Assembly: GCF_015209505.1 (NCBI RefSeq)
Contig: NZ_JADEYC010000012.1
Coordinates: 98,140-162,139, forward strand
From: Saccharopolyspora montiporae
Lineage (GTDB): Bacteria > Actinomycetota > Actinomycetes > Mycobacteriales > Pseudonocardiaceae
Length of the DNA stretch: 64,000 bases
Direction: 5' to 3'
This document shows, one piece after another, positions 1-8,770 of the stretch (position 1 is its first letter; each line of letters opens with the position of its first letter). The translations under genes were made by a program, and so were the position numbers. The notes under the pieces are model-generated. The model saw only the letters and a list, made by a program, of their open reading frames with translations. It did not search any database and had not been told where the DNA came from.

Positions 1-674
1 TCGGGTCGCCGGCGCGCGGTGCGGACCAGTGCCTGGTCCCGCCGCCAGCGGTCCACCGCGGCGTGGTTACCCGAGCGGAGCACGTCCGGCACCGGGTGAT
101 TCCGCCACACCTCGGGACGCGTGTAGCAGGGCCCTTCGAGCAGCCCGTCGGAGAACGAGTCCTGCTCGGCGGAGAGCGGGTTGCCCAGCACACCGGGCAG
201 CAGCCGCGTCACGGCCTCGATCATCACCAGCGCCGCCGCCTCGCCACCGACCAGCACGTAGTCGCCGATCGAGACCTCCTCGACCGGCATCCGCTCGGCC
301 GCGTCGTCGATGACCCGCTGGTCGATGCCCTCGTAGCGCCCGCAGCCGAACAGCAGCCACGGTTCCTCGGCCCACCGCCGCGCGGTGTCCTGGGTGAACG
401 GCCGGCCCGCCGGGGTCGGCACGACCAACCGCGGGAGCCGCTCGTCGGAACCGACCACCGCGTCCAGCGCCTCGCCCCAGACCTGCGGCTTCATTACCAT
501 GCCGGGTCCGCCGCCGTAGGGGCTGTCGTCCACCGAGCGGTGAACGTCGTGCGTGAAATCCCGCAGATCGTGCACGCCGACCGAGATCCGCTCCTGCTCG
601 ATTGCCTTGCCCAGCAGCGCTTCGCGCAGCGGGTTCAGGTAGTCGGGGAAGATCGTGAGCACGTCGATGCGCAT
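1..674 (-). CDS. trmD: TrmD, tRNA (guanine37-N1)-methyltransferase (3' end cut off by window)
   Basis: This SAM-dependent enzyme with a trefoil-knot fold methylates G37 next to the anticodon of tRNAs such as those for Leu(CUN), Pro and Arg(CGG), which prevents frameshifting. The ATG at 674 opens the reading frame [13 protein letters not shown]. It is still open at base 1 after 224 codons, so only a short C-terminal piece lies outside. Visible family signatures are [10 protein letters not shown] (about residues 54-63), [10 protein letters not shown] (111-120), [11 protein letters not shown] and [16 protein letters not shown]. It is the last visible gene of the rpsP-khpA-rimM-trmD run, 106 bp after rimM. 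In related genomes rplS follows just beyond this edge. Confidence 0.96.
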   Translation of the reverse strand, partial: MRIDVLTIFPDYLNPLREALLGKAIEQERISVGVHDLRDFTHDVHRSVDDSPYGGGPGMVMKPQVWGEALDAVVGSDERLPRLVVPTPAGRPFTQDTARRWAEEPWLLFGCGRYEGIDQRVIDDAAERMPVEEVSIGDYVLVGGEAAALVMIEAVTRLLPGVLGNPLSAEQDSFSDGLLEGPCYTRPEVWRNHPVPDVLRSGNHAAVDRWRRDQALVRTARRRP

Positions 675-733
675 CGGCTGTCCAGGAATCCGGGATGGTC
701 GAGGGGACGGCCACACCCGCCCCGGGATGCTGG

Positions 734-796
734 CCGGCTCAGGGCAGGCCAGCTCGGGGCAAGGCGGCTCGGGACGGGCGTCAGCTCGGGTCGAGC
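734..796. repeat. imperfect 16-bp tandem repeat between rimM and trmD
   Basis: About four degenerate copies of a 15-16 bp unit built around GCTCGGG lie head to tail (734-748, 749-764, 765-780, 781-796). The last copy contains the rimM stop codon and final codons, so the array seems to have grown out of the rimM 3' end. It fills most of the 106-bp gap before trmD. No terminator or promoter was recognised in the gap. Confidence 0.5.
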
Positions 797-1323
797 AGGC
801 CTTCCGGCGGGTCCACCACCAGGTGCCCGCCCGGCACGTCGACCTCGGGCACGATCTCACCGACGAACGGGACGAGGACCTCGCGCTGCTCACCGGCGTC
901 CACCGCCAGCAGCTCACCGGCCGGTGTGTGCACCACGTCGCGCACCACACCAACCTGCTCGCCGGTGGTGGTCAGCACGCGCAGCCCCTCCAGGTCCCGG
1001 TCGTGGAACTCGTCCGGATCCTCGATCGGTTCGAGCACGTCCGCGCTGACGGTGAGCACCGCACCCCGCACGTCCTCGGCCGCGTCGCGCCCGTCGACCT
1101 CCTCCGCGCGCAGCAGCAGCCGCCCGGCGTGCGGCCGGGCGGCTGCCACGGTGATCCGGCGCGCACCGGGCGTACCGGTGCGCCACTGCAGGTCCAGCAC
1201 CGAGCCGGGCGCGAAGCGGAGCTCGGGGCTGTCGGTGAGCACCTCCACCACGAGCTCCCCGCGGATGCCGTGCGGCTTGACCACGCGGCCGACGGCGAGG
1301 GCACCGGAATCCTGCTCGGACAT
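781..1323 (-). CDS. rimM: RimM, 16S rRNA processing / 30S maturation factor
   Basis: RimM assists assembly of the 30S subunit head and binds ribosomal protein S19. The 180-residue product has the N-terminal RimM beta-barrel ([20 protein letters not shown] at about 10-29) and a C-terminal PRC-barrel containing [21 protein letters not shown] chose the ATG at 1323, 8 bases after the khpA stop. A TTG at 1335 overlaps the khpA stop as TTGA and would add four residues (LSAN). Neither start has a strong ribosome binding site, so translation probably depends on coupling to khpA. Confidence 0.93.
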   Translation of the reverse strand: MSEQDSGALAVGRVVKPHGIRGELVVEVLTDSPELRFAPGSVLDLQWRTGTPGARRITVAAARPHAGRLLLRAEEVDGRDAAEDVRGAVLTVSADVLEPIEDPDEFHDRDLEGLRVLTTTGEQVGVVRDVVHTPAGELLAVDAGEQREVLVPFVGEIVPEVDVPGGHLVVDPPEGLLDPS

Positions 1324-1331
1324 GTTCGCGC

Positions 1332-1571
1332 TCAACGGTCGGTGTCGACCACGTCCACGCGGATGCCGCGTCCCCCGATGCCGGACATCACGGTGCGCAG
1401 CGCAGTGGCGGTACGCCCGCTGCGGCCGATCACCTTGCCCAGGTCGTCCGGGTGGACGTGCACCTCAAGGGTGCTTCCGCGCCTGGTCGTGACCGACTGC
1501 ACCCGAACGTCGTCCGGGTTGTCGACGATCCCGCGCACCAGGTGTTCGAGCGCGTCAGCCGCGACTGTCAC
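1332..1571 (-). CDS. khpA: KhpA, KH-domain RNA-binding protein
   Basis: This is a 79-residue single KH-domain protein of the YlqC/KhpA family, which in other Gram-positives pairs with KhpB/Jag and influences RNA metabolism and cell elongation. The nucleic-acid-binding GxxG loop is visible as [17 protein letters not shown] (about residues 45-61). The GTG start at 1571 overlaps the rpsP TGA as GTGA, so the two genes are translationally coupled. Its position between rpsP and rimM is the standard one in Actinobacteria and many Firmicutes. Confidence 0.92.
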   Translation of the reverse strand: MTVAADALEHLVRGIVDNPDDVRVQSVTTRRGSTLEVHVHPDDLGKVIGRSGRTATALRTVMSGIGGRGIRVDVVDTDR

Positions 1572-2008
1572 GCCTGGCCTTCCTCGGCGGGCTGCTCCTC
1601 AGCCTTGTCCTCGGCCTTCTTGCCACCCTTCTTCTTCTGGGTGGTGGCCTGCGGCGAAGGCTCGTCGCCCGCGGCGGCGAGGGCTTCCTCGAACAGCTCC
1701 TGCTTGGTCTTCTTGGCCTCGGGCTGCTTGAGCGAGCCCTGGTCACCCGGCAGGTTGTGGAACTTCTGCCAGTCACCGGTCGCCCGCAGGATGCCCTGCA
1801 CCGGCTCGGTCGGCTGCGCGCCGACTCCCAGCCAGTACTGGGCCCGCTCGGAGTCGACCTCGATGCGGCTCGGGGTCTCCTTGGGGTGGTACTGCCCGAT
1901 CGTCTCGATCGCCCGGCCGTTGCGGCGAGTGCGGGCGTCGGCGACGACGATGCGGTAGTGCGGCTCGCGGATCTTACCGATCCGCGCCAGCTTGATCTTC
2001 ACAGCCAC
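1568..2008 (-). CDS. rpsP: 30S ribosomal protein bS16 with long charged C-terminal tail
   Basis: Ribosomal protein bS16 helps assemble the 30S body. The S16 fold occupies residues 1-85 ([44 protein letters not shown]). After that comes a tail of about 60 residues rich in Lys, Glu, Ala and Gln, making the protein 146 residues against 80-90 in E. coli. Extended tails of this kind are common in actinobacterial bS16. The GTG start at 2008 is preceded by GAGGAG. It is the first gene of the rpsP-khpA-rimM-trmD operon, and its promoter must lie in the 210-bp gap upstream. Confidence 0.97.
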   Translation of the reverse strand: MAVKIKLARIGKIREPHYRIVVADARTRRNGRAIETIGQYHPKETPSRIEVDSERAQYWLGVGAQPTEPVQGILRATGDWQKFHNLPGDQGSLKQPEAKKTKQELFEEALAAAGDEPSPQATTQKKKGGKKAEDKAEEQPAEEGQA

Positions 2009-2218
2009 GGGTGCTGGTGCTCCTCAGACTCTCGTTAGTGCCTCGGCGAGCAGGCCAAGCCGCGTGGGGTGACGGATGGAATGCTCGTACGTCAAAACGC
2101 CCCGCACGGTGAGAGGGACCGCGCACGGCGAACAGCCACTCATTGTGCCAGACCCCGCAGGTCGCCACGTCCGCGACCTCCCCCATCGGCCCGCGCGAAC
2201 CGCCGCCGCGCACACGAC

Positions 2219-2977
2219 TCAGCCCGGCAGCAGGCCCAGCGAGATCAGCAGCAATCCGAGGGCGGGCAGGAAGTTGTTCACCTGGTGGGCCACCACGCTG
2301 GCGGTGAGCCTGCCGGTCACCATGCGCGCCACACCGATCGGGATCGCCACCACGAGCAGCAGCGCGGTGCGTTCCGGCTCCAGGTGGCCGATGGCGAAGA
2401 TCGCGGTGCTGAGCACGAACACGTTGAGCTGGCTCCAACGCATCCGTTCCATCGCACCCCAGAGCAGCCCGCGGTACACCAGCTCCTCGCACACCGGCGC
2501 CACCAGCCAGATGTGCAGGAAGATCAGCACGGCCAGCGCCGGGGGTAACCGCACACCGGCCAGCAGACCGCTCACCGCGGAACCGGCGTCGCCCGGCTCC
2601 ATCCAGCGCATCCACAGCGTGGTGGCCAGCATGGTGGACACGAGCCCGACCCCGCCGATGGCCAGCCCGGTGCGCACGTCCTGCCAATGCCAGCGCAGTC
2701 CGAAATCGACACGCGGCCCGTTGCCGCGGACCAGGGTCACCAGCACCGCCGCACCGCCGGCGACCAGGGTGGGCAGCACCAGCGTGACCACCAGCGACAG
2801 CGCGCCGGGGCTGCCGAAACCCGCGGCCAGCAGCACCGATACCAGCAGGAACAGCGCCTGCACCAGGAGGAACGCCCCCAGACCCCACCGGTGCGTGCGC
2901 CGGTGGGGCGGCGGGGATAGCAGCGCATGCGCGCCGGAGACGTTCCCGGCTGGTTCCGGCGGGTGTGCTGCGTTCAC
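2219..2977 (-). CDS. CPBP-family intramembrane glutamic endopeptidase
   Basis: This 252-residue membrane protein belongs to the CAAX/ABI (Rce1-like, CPBP) family of intramembrane proteases. Several hydrophobic segments span about residues 33-55, 60-82, 103-122, 147-165, 184-200 and 204-218. The family motifs are present: EELVYRG at 164-170 (paired glutamates and an arginine), GHLEPER with His198, and AHQVNNF with His231. Its substrate is unknown. A second, divergent member follows 159 bp downstream of its neighbour's start on the same strand, suggesting tandem duplication. It is not coupled to rpsP. Confidence 0.85.
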   Translation of the reverse strand: MNAAHPPEPAGNVSGAHALLSPPPHRRTHRWGLGAFLLVQALFLLVSVLLAAGFGSPGALSLVVTLVLPTLVAGGAAVLVTLVRGNGPRVDFGLRWHWQDVRTGLAIGGVGLVSTMLATTLWMRWMEPGDAGSAVSGLLAGVRLPPALAVLIFLHIWLVAPVCEELVYRGLLWGAMERMRWSQLNVFVLSTAIFAIGHLEPERTALLLVVAIPIGVARMVTGRLTASVVAHQVNNFLPALGLLLISLGLLPG

Positions 2978-3136
2978 GAGCGCCTCCGCGTGCCCGGGCG
3001 GCCGGACCGGATCCGGCGTTGCGTGACCCGCCGAAGTTCGGTCAGCGCGCGACGATCAGCACCGGCGGGTGCGCAAGACTACCCCGGTCGGCGAGCCCGG
3101 AACCCCAAAGTCCGCCTGGCCGAGCGACCTGCCGAG

Positions 3137-3976
3137 TCACCCGGCGACGGCGAACAGCAGCAGCGCGGGCAGGAAGTTGTTCGTGGCGTGCGCGATCATG
3201 CTCGCGGCGACGCGACCGGTGATCATCCTGGCCATGCCCATCGCGATACCGCCCAGGAACAGCACCGGCAGCCGCCAGTCCTCCTGGTGGATCAGCGCGA
3301 AGACCAACGCGGTCAGCACCAGGATCGTCCAGCGCGGGATGCGGTAGTGCTCCAGCGCACCCCACAGCGCCCCGCGCATCAGCAACTCCTCGGTCAGCGG
3401 CGCCCCGAGGAAGGCGAACAGCGCGAACAGGAACAGCCAGACGGTGCGTTCGCCGTCCATGAGCCGGGTCAGCTCCGACTCGGGGAGCGGACCGGACACC
3501 GCGATGATGATCAGCGAGAGCGTCCAGGACCCCAGCAGCGCGAGCCCACCGCAAGCGAGCCCGACCTTCCAGTCACGCAGCGTGGGCCGGATACCGAAGT
3601 CCGAGCGCAGCCCGCGCCCCCGCCACCAGGAGAAGACCGCGGGAACCAGACCGAGCACAACGTTCGGCGCGAAGGCGATCAGCAGCAGCGGACCGGTTTG
3701 CGGCGGCGCGGCGGGGTCGAATCCCTGGCCGCGCTCCGGGCTCACGGCGCTGAGGATGAGCCCGACGAGGTAGTAGCCGCCGTAGCCGAGGAAGAACGCG
3801 GCAAACCCCCAGGCCAGCGAGCCGCGGCGCGCCGCCTCCAACTGGCCCTCCCAGAACCGCGGATGCAGTTCACGCCCTTCGGCATCGGCCACCGGACGGG
3901 TCGGCCGGCTGTGCTGCGCGGGCACCGAGCGGTCCGCGGGCCGCTCGTCCGAACCGGCCCCCTCCGTTTCGTCCAC
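3137..3976 (-). CDS. CPBP-family intramembrane glutamic endopeptidase
   Basis: This is the second CAAX/ABI-type membrane protease, 279 residues. I placed the start at GTG 3976 because GAGAGGAG lies four bases upstream. An open frame running back to 4162 would overlap the amidohydrolase gene by over 130 bp. A polar N-terminal region of about 50 residues precedes membrane segments. The motifs are EELLMRG (196-202), ALIHQED with His230 and AHATNNF with His263. Sequence outside the motifs differs clearly from the neighbour at 2219-2977, so any duplication is old. The substrate is unknown. Confidence 0.85.
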   Translation of the reverse strand: MDETEGAGSDERPADRSVPAQHSRPTRPVADAEGRELHPRFWEGQLEAARRGSLAWGFAAFFLGYGGYYLVGLILSAVSPERGQGFDPAAPPQTGPLLLIAFAPNVVLGLVPAVFSWWRGRGLRSDFGIRPTLRDWKVGLACGGLALLGSWTLSLIIIAVSGPLPESELTRLMDGERTVWLFLFALFAFLGAPLTEELLMRGALWGALEHYRIPRWTILVLTALVFALIHQEDWRLPVLFLGGIAMGMARMITGRVAASMIAHATNNFLPALLLFAVAG

Positions 3977-4029
3977 GCTGCTCCTCTCGACCCGCCCAGC
4001 GTAGGCGGAACGGACGAGGCTCGCGGTGA

Positions 4030-5103
4030 TCAGGCCACCACGCGACCGCGCAGCAGGATCCGTTCCGGGTGGCGCAGCGCGCCGAGGTCGCGGCGGGGGT
4101 CGGCCGTGCAGCACACCAGGTCGGCGGAAGCTCCGTGCGCCAGCCCGTCGCCGACGAGCCATTCGCGGGCGTTCCAGCTTCCTGCGCCGATCGCGGCGTG
4201 CGCCGACATGCCCACCCGCTGCAGGGCGGCGATCTCGTCGACCAGCCTGCCGTGCGCGATACCGCCGCCCGCGTCGGTTCCGGCGTAGACCGGCACGCCC
4301 GCCTCGACGGCCTCGGCGACGGTCCGGTCGCCGCGCTCGTACAGCGCGGTCATGTGCGCCGCGTAATCCGGGTACTTCGACGCCTCCGCGGCGAACCCGG
4401 GGAAGTTCTCGATGTTGATGAGCGTGGGCACGAGCGCCGTGCCCTGCGCCGCCATCGTCCGCACGGTCCCGTCGGTCAGGCCGGTGCCGTGCTCGATGCA
4501 GTCGATGCCCGCGGCCAGCAGGTCCGGCAGCGCCTCCTCACCGAACACGTGCGCGGTGACCCGCGCGCCCTTCTCGTGCGCGGTGGAGATCGCCTCGGCG
4601 AGCACGTCCCGGCTCCACAGCGGGGCCAGATCGCCGGTGGAGCGGTCGATCCAGTCCCCGACGAGCTTGACCCAGCCGTCGCCGTAGTCGGCCTGCTCGG
4701 CGACCGCTCCCGGCAGCAGCTCCTCGTGCTCCAGCTCATCGGACAGGTATCGGATGTAGCGCTTCGGCCGACCCAGGTGCCGCCCGGCGCGCAGGATCCG
4801 CGGCAGGTCGTCGCGCTCCTGCAACGGGCGGGTGTCGATCGGCGCGCCGCAGTCGCGGATCAGCAGAGTTCCCGCGTCCCGGTCGGTTTCGGCCTGCACC
4901 GCGGCTTCGGCCAGGTCCACCGGCCCCTGCGGGCCGATGCCGACGTGGCAGTGCGCGTCCACCAGACCGGGCAGCAGGTAGCCGCCGTCGAACACGGTCT
5001 CCGCGTCCGGGACCGGCTCGTGGCTGATCCGGCCGTCGCTGATCCAGAGGTCGCGCTGCTCGTCCGCGGGCAGCACGACCCCGCGCAGGTGCAGCGCGGT
5101 CAC
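4030..5103 (-). CDS. amidohydrolase-superfamily metal-dependent hydrolase
   Basis: This 357-residue enzyme has the amidohydrolase TIM-barrel fold, in the imidazolonepropionase-like branch. Metal and catalytic residues can be located: DAHCHVG (His51, His53), a possible carbamylated lysine in DGWVKLVGD (Lys147), TAHVFGE (His186), IEHGTGL (His206) and GTDAGGG (Asp278). The cyclic amide or similar substrate cannot be predicted. The GTG start overlaps the ffh stop as GTGA, so it is translated with ffh. That coupling of a catabolic-type hydrolase to the SRP gene is likely positional rather than functional. Confidence 0.85.
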   Translation of the reverse strand: MTALHLRGVVLPADEQRDLWISDGRISHEPVPDAETVFDGGYLLPGLVDAHCHVGIGPQGPVDLAEAAVQAETDRDAGTLLIRDCGAPIDTRPLQERDDLPRILRAGRHLGRPKRYIRYLSDELEHEELLPGAVAEQADYGDGWVKLVGDWIDRSTGDLAPLWSRDVLAEAISTAHEKGARVTAHVFGEEALPDLLAAGIDCIEHGTGLTDGTVRTMAAQGTALVPTLINIENFPGFAAEASKYPDYAAHMTALYERGDRTVAEAVEAGVPVYAGTDAGGGIAHGRLVDEIAALQRVGMSAHAAIGAGSWNAREWLVGDGLAHGASADLVCCTADPRRDLGALRHPERILLRGRVVA

Positions 5104-6659
5104 TTCTTCTTGTTCTTACCGAAGTTGAGCTTGGAGGGGTCGAAACCGGGAGGCAGCTCGTTCATGCCGCCGTCGAGCTTGGACAGGTCGGGGCCGCCGC
5201 CCGCGCCGGGCATCCCGCCGGGGGGCAGTCCCGGCATCCCGCCGGGCATGCCCTTCATGCCCTTGGCCGGGGTCGGGCCGCCCTTGCCCTTCTTGCCCTT
5301 CTTCCCCTTCTTGCCCTTCTTCGACTTGGTGCCGCCGCCACCGCCGCCGAAGCCGCCGAACTGCCCGGCCATCTGCTGCATCATCTTGCGCGCTTCGAAA
5401 AACCGGTTGACCAGGTCGTTGATATCGCTGATCTGCACGCCGGAACCGCGCGCGATGCGCTGCCTGCGCGAGGCGTTGATGATCTTCGGGTCCGCCCGCT
5501 CGGCGGGGGTCATCCCGCGGATGATCGCCTGCACCCGGTCGAGATGTCCCTCGTCGAAGTTGGCCAGCTGGTCCTTCATCTGCCCCGCGCCCGGCAGCAT
5601 GCCCAGCAGGTTCTGCAGCGGCCCCATCTTGCGGACCGCCTGCATCTGCTCCAGGAAGTCCTCCAGGGTCAGCTGCCCGCTGCCCAGCTTCTCCGCCGCC
5701 TGCTCGGCCTGCTCGGCGTCGAACGCCTGCTCGGCCTGCTCGATGAGCGTGAGCATGTCGCCCATGCCCAGGATCCGGTTGGCCATCCGGTCCGGGTGGA
5801 AGACGTCGAAGTCCTCCAGCTTCTCCCCGCTGGAGGCGAACAGGATCGGCTGGCCGGTGACCTCGCGCACCGACAGCGCGGCACCACCGCGGGCGTCGCC
5901 GTCGAGCTTGGTGAGCACCACGCCGGAGAAGCCCACACCGTCGCGGAACGCCTCGGCGGTGTTGACCGCGTCCTGCCCGACCATCGCGTCGAGCACGAAC
6001 AGCACCTCGTTGGGCTCGACCGCGTCCCGGATGTCGGCGGCCTGCTTCATCATCTCCTCGTCGACACCGAGGCGGCCCGCGGTGTCGACGATGAGGATGT
6101 CGTGCTGGGTGCGCTGGGCCTCGTCGATACTCCTGCGCGCGACCTCGACCGGGTCTCCGACGCCGTTGCCCGGTTCGGGCGCGTACACCGACACGCCGGC
6201 CCGCTCGCCGACCACCTGCAGCTGGTTGACCGCGTTCGGCCGCTGCAGGTCGCAGGCCACCAGCTGCGGGGTGTGCCCCTGCTCGGCGAACCAGCGCGCC
6301 AGCTTGCCCGCCAGGGTGGTCTTACCGGAGCCCTGCAGACCCGCCAGCATGATGATCGTCGGGGGGTTCTTGGCGTGTTCCAGCCGCCGGGTCTCCCCGC
6401 CGAGGACGCCCACCAGCTCCTCGTTGACGATCTTCACGACCTGCTGCGCCGGGTTCAGCGCCTGCGAGACCTCGGCTCCCTTGGCCCGCTCCTTGACACC
6501 CTTGATGAAGCTGCGCACCACCGGAAGCGCGACGTCTGCTTCGAGCAGGGCGATGCGGATCTCCCGCGCGGTGGCGTCGATGTCGGCATCGGAGAGCCGA
6601 CCCTTGCCGCGCAGGTTCGTCAGGACCGAAGTGAGCCGGTCGGAAAGAGTGTCGAACAC
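5100..6659 (-). CDS. ffh: Ffh, signal recognition particle protein (SRP54)
   Basis: Ffh binds 4.5S RNA and signal sequences on the ribosome and delivers nascent membrane proteins to FtsY. The N domain (1-95) is followed by the G domain with GLQGSGKTT (107-115), DTAGRLG and TKLDGDARGG, then the methionine-rich M domain with RIARGSGV and MMQQMAGQFGG. The 519-residue product ends in a long low-complexity tail of KKG repeats and GMPGGMPGLPPGGMPGAGGG, typical of actinobacterial Ffh. The receptor gene ftsY lies at 13673-15217. The downstream amidohydrolase overlaps by four bases. Confidence 0.97.
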   Translation of the reverse strand: MFDTLSDRLTSVLTNLRGKGRLSDADIDATAREIRIALLEADVALPVVRSFIKGVKERAKGAEVSQALNPAQQVVKIVNEELVGVLGGETRRLEHAKNPPTIIMLAGLQGSGKTTLAGKLARWFAEQGHTPQLVACDLQRPNAVNQLQVVGERAGVSVYAPEPGNGVGDPVEVARRSIDEAQRTQHDILIVDTAGRLGVDEEMMKQAADIRDAVEPNEVLFVLDAMVGQDAVNTAEAFRDGVGFSGVVLTKLDGDARGGAALSVREVTGQPILFASSGEKLEDFDVFHPDRMANRILGMGDMLTLIEQAEQAFDAEQAEQAAEKLGSGQLTLEDFLEQMQAVRKMGPLQNLLGMLPGAGQMKDQLANFDEGHLDRVQAIIRGMTPAERADPKIINASRRQRIARGSGVQISDINDLVNRFFEARKMMQQMAGQFGGFGGGGGGTKSKKGKKGKKGKKGKGGPTPAKGMKGMPGGMPGLPPGGMPGAGGGPDLSKLDGGMNELPPGFDPSKLNFGKNKKK

Positions 6660-6732
6660 GGGATCACGGGCTCCAGAGTCGTGGATGAACCTGAGTACCT
6701 AGCCGAAGGGTAACCGGCCGGGGAAACCACCC

Positions 6733-6774
6733 GACGCCGGACGCGGGCGGGTCTGGCCCGTCCGGTCCGGCGTC
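6733..6774 (-). terminator. hairpin terminator after deaD
   Basis: GACGCCGGAC (6733-6742) pairs perfectly with GTCCGGCGTC (6765-6774). The stem continues inward with about eight more pairs, one a G-T wobble. It lies 30 bp past the helicase stop codon. A short TTT follows on the minus strand, so this is a GC-rich actinobacterial-type terminator with a weak U tract. Confidence 0.7.
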
Positions 6775-6803
6775 CTGCGGTTCCGCCCGGTCAGCTCCGA
6801 GGC

Positions 6804-8543
6804 TCAGCTGCGGGTGAAGTCCCCGCGGCGCTTGCCCGCACCACCCCGAGCGGGCTGCGGTGCGCGCTGCTGGCCCTTGCGCGGCTGGCGCGACTTGTCC
6901 CGGTTGCCGTCCCGGCCGCCGCCACCGGTGCGACGGGGGCGCCGCGCGATGACCTCGCCATCGGCCCGGCTGATCCGCAGACCGCGCCCGGCCACCTGGG
7001 TGCCGCGCAGCTTGCCGAGCATGTCGTCCGGCAGGCCCGCGGGCAGCTCGATGAGCGTGTGCTCGTTGCGGATGTCGATGTGCCCGATGTGCTTGCTGGC
7101 CAGGCCGCCCTCGTTGGTCAGCGCGCCGACCAGCGCCCGCGGCGTGACGCGGTTCCGCCTGCCGACCTCGACCCGGTAGGTCTCGGTGTCCGCGGACCGC
7201 GGCTCGAAGTTCGACGCGGCGGGCTGGTCGATCTGCTCCGGCTCCAGCAGCAGCGGCCGGTCGCCCTGGGCCATGCTCGCCAGGGCCGCGGCGATCTGCT
7301 CGGCGGGAACGCCGTGCTCGCGCTCGTAGTTGCGCACCAGCTCCTGGAACACGTCCAGCCCGTCGGCGGCCAGCGTGCGGGTGATGGTCTCCGAGAACCG
7401 GGCCAGCCGCCGCTCGTTGACCGCCTCCACGGACGGCAGCTCCATCTGCTCGATGGTCTGCCGGGTGGCCTTCTCGATGGACCGCAGCAGGTTGCGCTCG
7501 CGCGGGGAGACGAACAGGATCGCCTGCCCGCTGCGCCCGGCGCGGCCGGTGCGGCCGACCCGGTGCACGTACGACTCGGTGTCGTGCGGGATGTCGTAGT
7601 TGAACACGTGCGAGATGCGCTCGACGTCCAGCCCGCGAGCGGCCACGTCGGTGGCCACCAGGATGTCGATGCGGCCGTCCCGGAGTTGGCCGATGGTGCG
7701 CTCGCGCTGCGGCTGGGCGATGTCGCCGTTGATCGCCTGCGCGCTGTGCCCGCGCGCCTGCAGCTTCTCCGCGAGTTCCTCGGTGAGCTGCTTGGTGCGC
7801 ACGAACACGATCATCGCGTCGAACGGCTCGACTTCCAGGATCCTGGTCAGCGCTTCCAGCTTCTGCGTGCCGCGGACCGGGACGTAGCGCTGGGTGATGT
7901 TGGTCGCCGTGCTGGTCTTGGTCTTGACCGAGATCTCGGCGGGATCGTTGAGGTAGGACTGGCTGATCTTGCGGATGCCGGTGGGCATGGTCGCCGAGAA
8001 CAGGGCGACCTGGCGGCCGGCGGGCACCGACTGCAGGATCTTCTCCACGTCCTCGATGAAGCCCATCCGCAGCATCTCATCGGCCTCGTCGAGCACGAGG
8101 TGCTTGAGCGCGGACAGGTCCAGCGACCCCTTCTCCAGGTGGTCGATCAGCCGGCCCGGGGTGCCGACCACGATCTGCGGACCGCGCCGCAGACCGGCCA
8201 GCTGCGGGCCGTAGCTCTGGCCGCCGTAGATGGGCAGCACGTTGAGCCCGGGCATGTTGGCCGAGTAGGTCTGGAACGCGTCCGAGACCTGGATGGCCAG
8301 TTCCCGGGTGGGGGCGAGCACCAGGGCCTGCGGCCGGTGCACGTCGACGTCGATACGGGAGAGCACCGGCAGCGCGAAGGCCGCGGTCTTGCCCGTGCCG
8401 GTCTGCGCCAGGCCCAGGACGTCCCGGCCCTCCAGAAGCAGCGGGATGGTCTGTTCCTGGATGGGGGAAGGCGTCTCGTACCCGATCTCGGTCAGGGTCG
8501 AAAGGACGCGCGGATCGAGATCGAGTTCGTCGAATGTCGGCAT
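6804..8543 (-). CDS. DEAD-box ATP-dependent RNA helicase (DeaD/CsdA type)
   Basis: This cytoplasmic RNA helicase of 579 residues probably unwinds structured RNA in ribosome assembly, mRNA decay or cold adaptation. The motifs appear in order: Q motif GYETPSPIQEQ (21-31), Walker A AQTGTGKT (46-53), PTRELA, GG, TPGR, DEAD (152-155), SAT, ARGLD and HRVGRTGRAGR. A DbpA/CsdA-type RNA-binding domain follows (TYRVEVGRRNRVTPRALVGA), then an Arg/Gly-rich basic tail. The ATG at 8543 has GAGGAG rather far upstream (about 15 bases). It is monocistronic, with hairpins on both sides. Confidence 0.94.
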   Translation of the reverse strand: MPTFDELDLDPRVLSTLTEIGYETPSPIQEQTIPLLLEGRDVLGLAQTGTGKTAAFALPVLSRIDVDVHRPQALVLAPTRELAIQVSDAFQTYSANMPGLNVLPIYGGQSYGPQLAGLRRGPQIVVGTPGRLIDHLEKGSLDLSALKHLVLDEADEMLRMGFIEDVEKILQSVPAGRQVALFSATMPTGIRKISQSYLNDPAEISVKTKTSTATNITQRYVPVRGTQKLEALTRILEVEPFDAMIVFVRTKQLTEELAEKLQARGHSAQAINGDIAQPQRERTIGQLRDGRIDILVATDVAARGLDVERISHVFNYDIPHDTESYVHRVGRTGRAGRSGQAILFVSPRERNLLRSIEKATRQTIEQMELPSVEAVNERRLARFSETITRTLAADGLDVFQELVRNYEREHGVPAEQIAAALASMAQGDRPLLLEPEQIDQPAASNFEPRSADTETYRVEVGRRNRVTPRALVGALTNEGGLASKHIGHIDIRNEHTLIELPAGLPDDMLGKLRGTQVAGRGLRISRADGEVIARRPRRTGGGGRDGNRDKSRQPRKGQQRAPQPARGGAGKRRGDFTRS

Positions 8544-8732
8544 GCTGGAAGCGGGTCTCCTCGCCAGGGGTCGTCAGGAGGCTGATGGGTCGCGGTCGCG
8601 GATCGTTGCCGCTCGTGGTCCGGGAGTCCGGCGGTTGGCCGGCTGCACTGCACCGGGAGCCGACCGCGTGCGTCGAACCGCGCTCACCTGGACCCACACC
8701 TGTCGCCAGTCACCCGCAGCTCGATACTTCAG

Positions 8733-8762
8733 CCCGGTGTCGCGGAGGCCCGCGGCACCGGG
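8733..8762 (-). terminator. hairpin terminator after the P-loop protein gene
   Basis: A 13-bp stem (8733-8745 with 8750-8762, one G-T wobble) closes a four-base AGGC loop. It starts nine bases beyond the stop codon of the 8771-9403 gene on the minus strand. It has no clear U tract. It lies in the 227-bp gap upstream of deaD, whose promoter was not recognised. Confidence 0.65.
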
Positions 8763-8770
8763 GCTCCAGC

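Noticed and set aside
4069..6702. 877-codon plus-strand open frame opposite the amidohydrolase and ffh
   Set aside because: It mirrors two firmly identified minus-strand genes and has the composition of a third-codon-position shadow.
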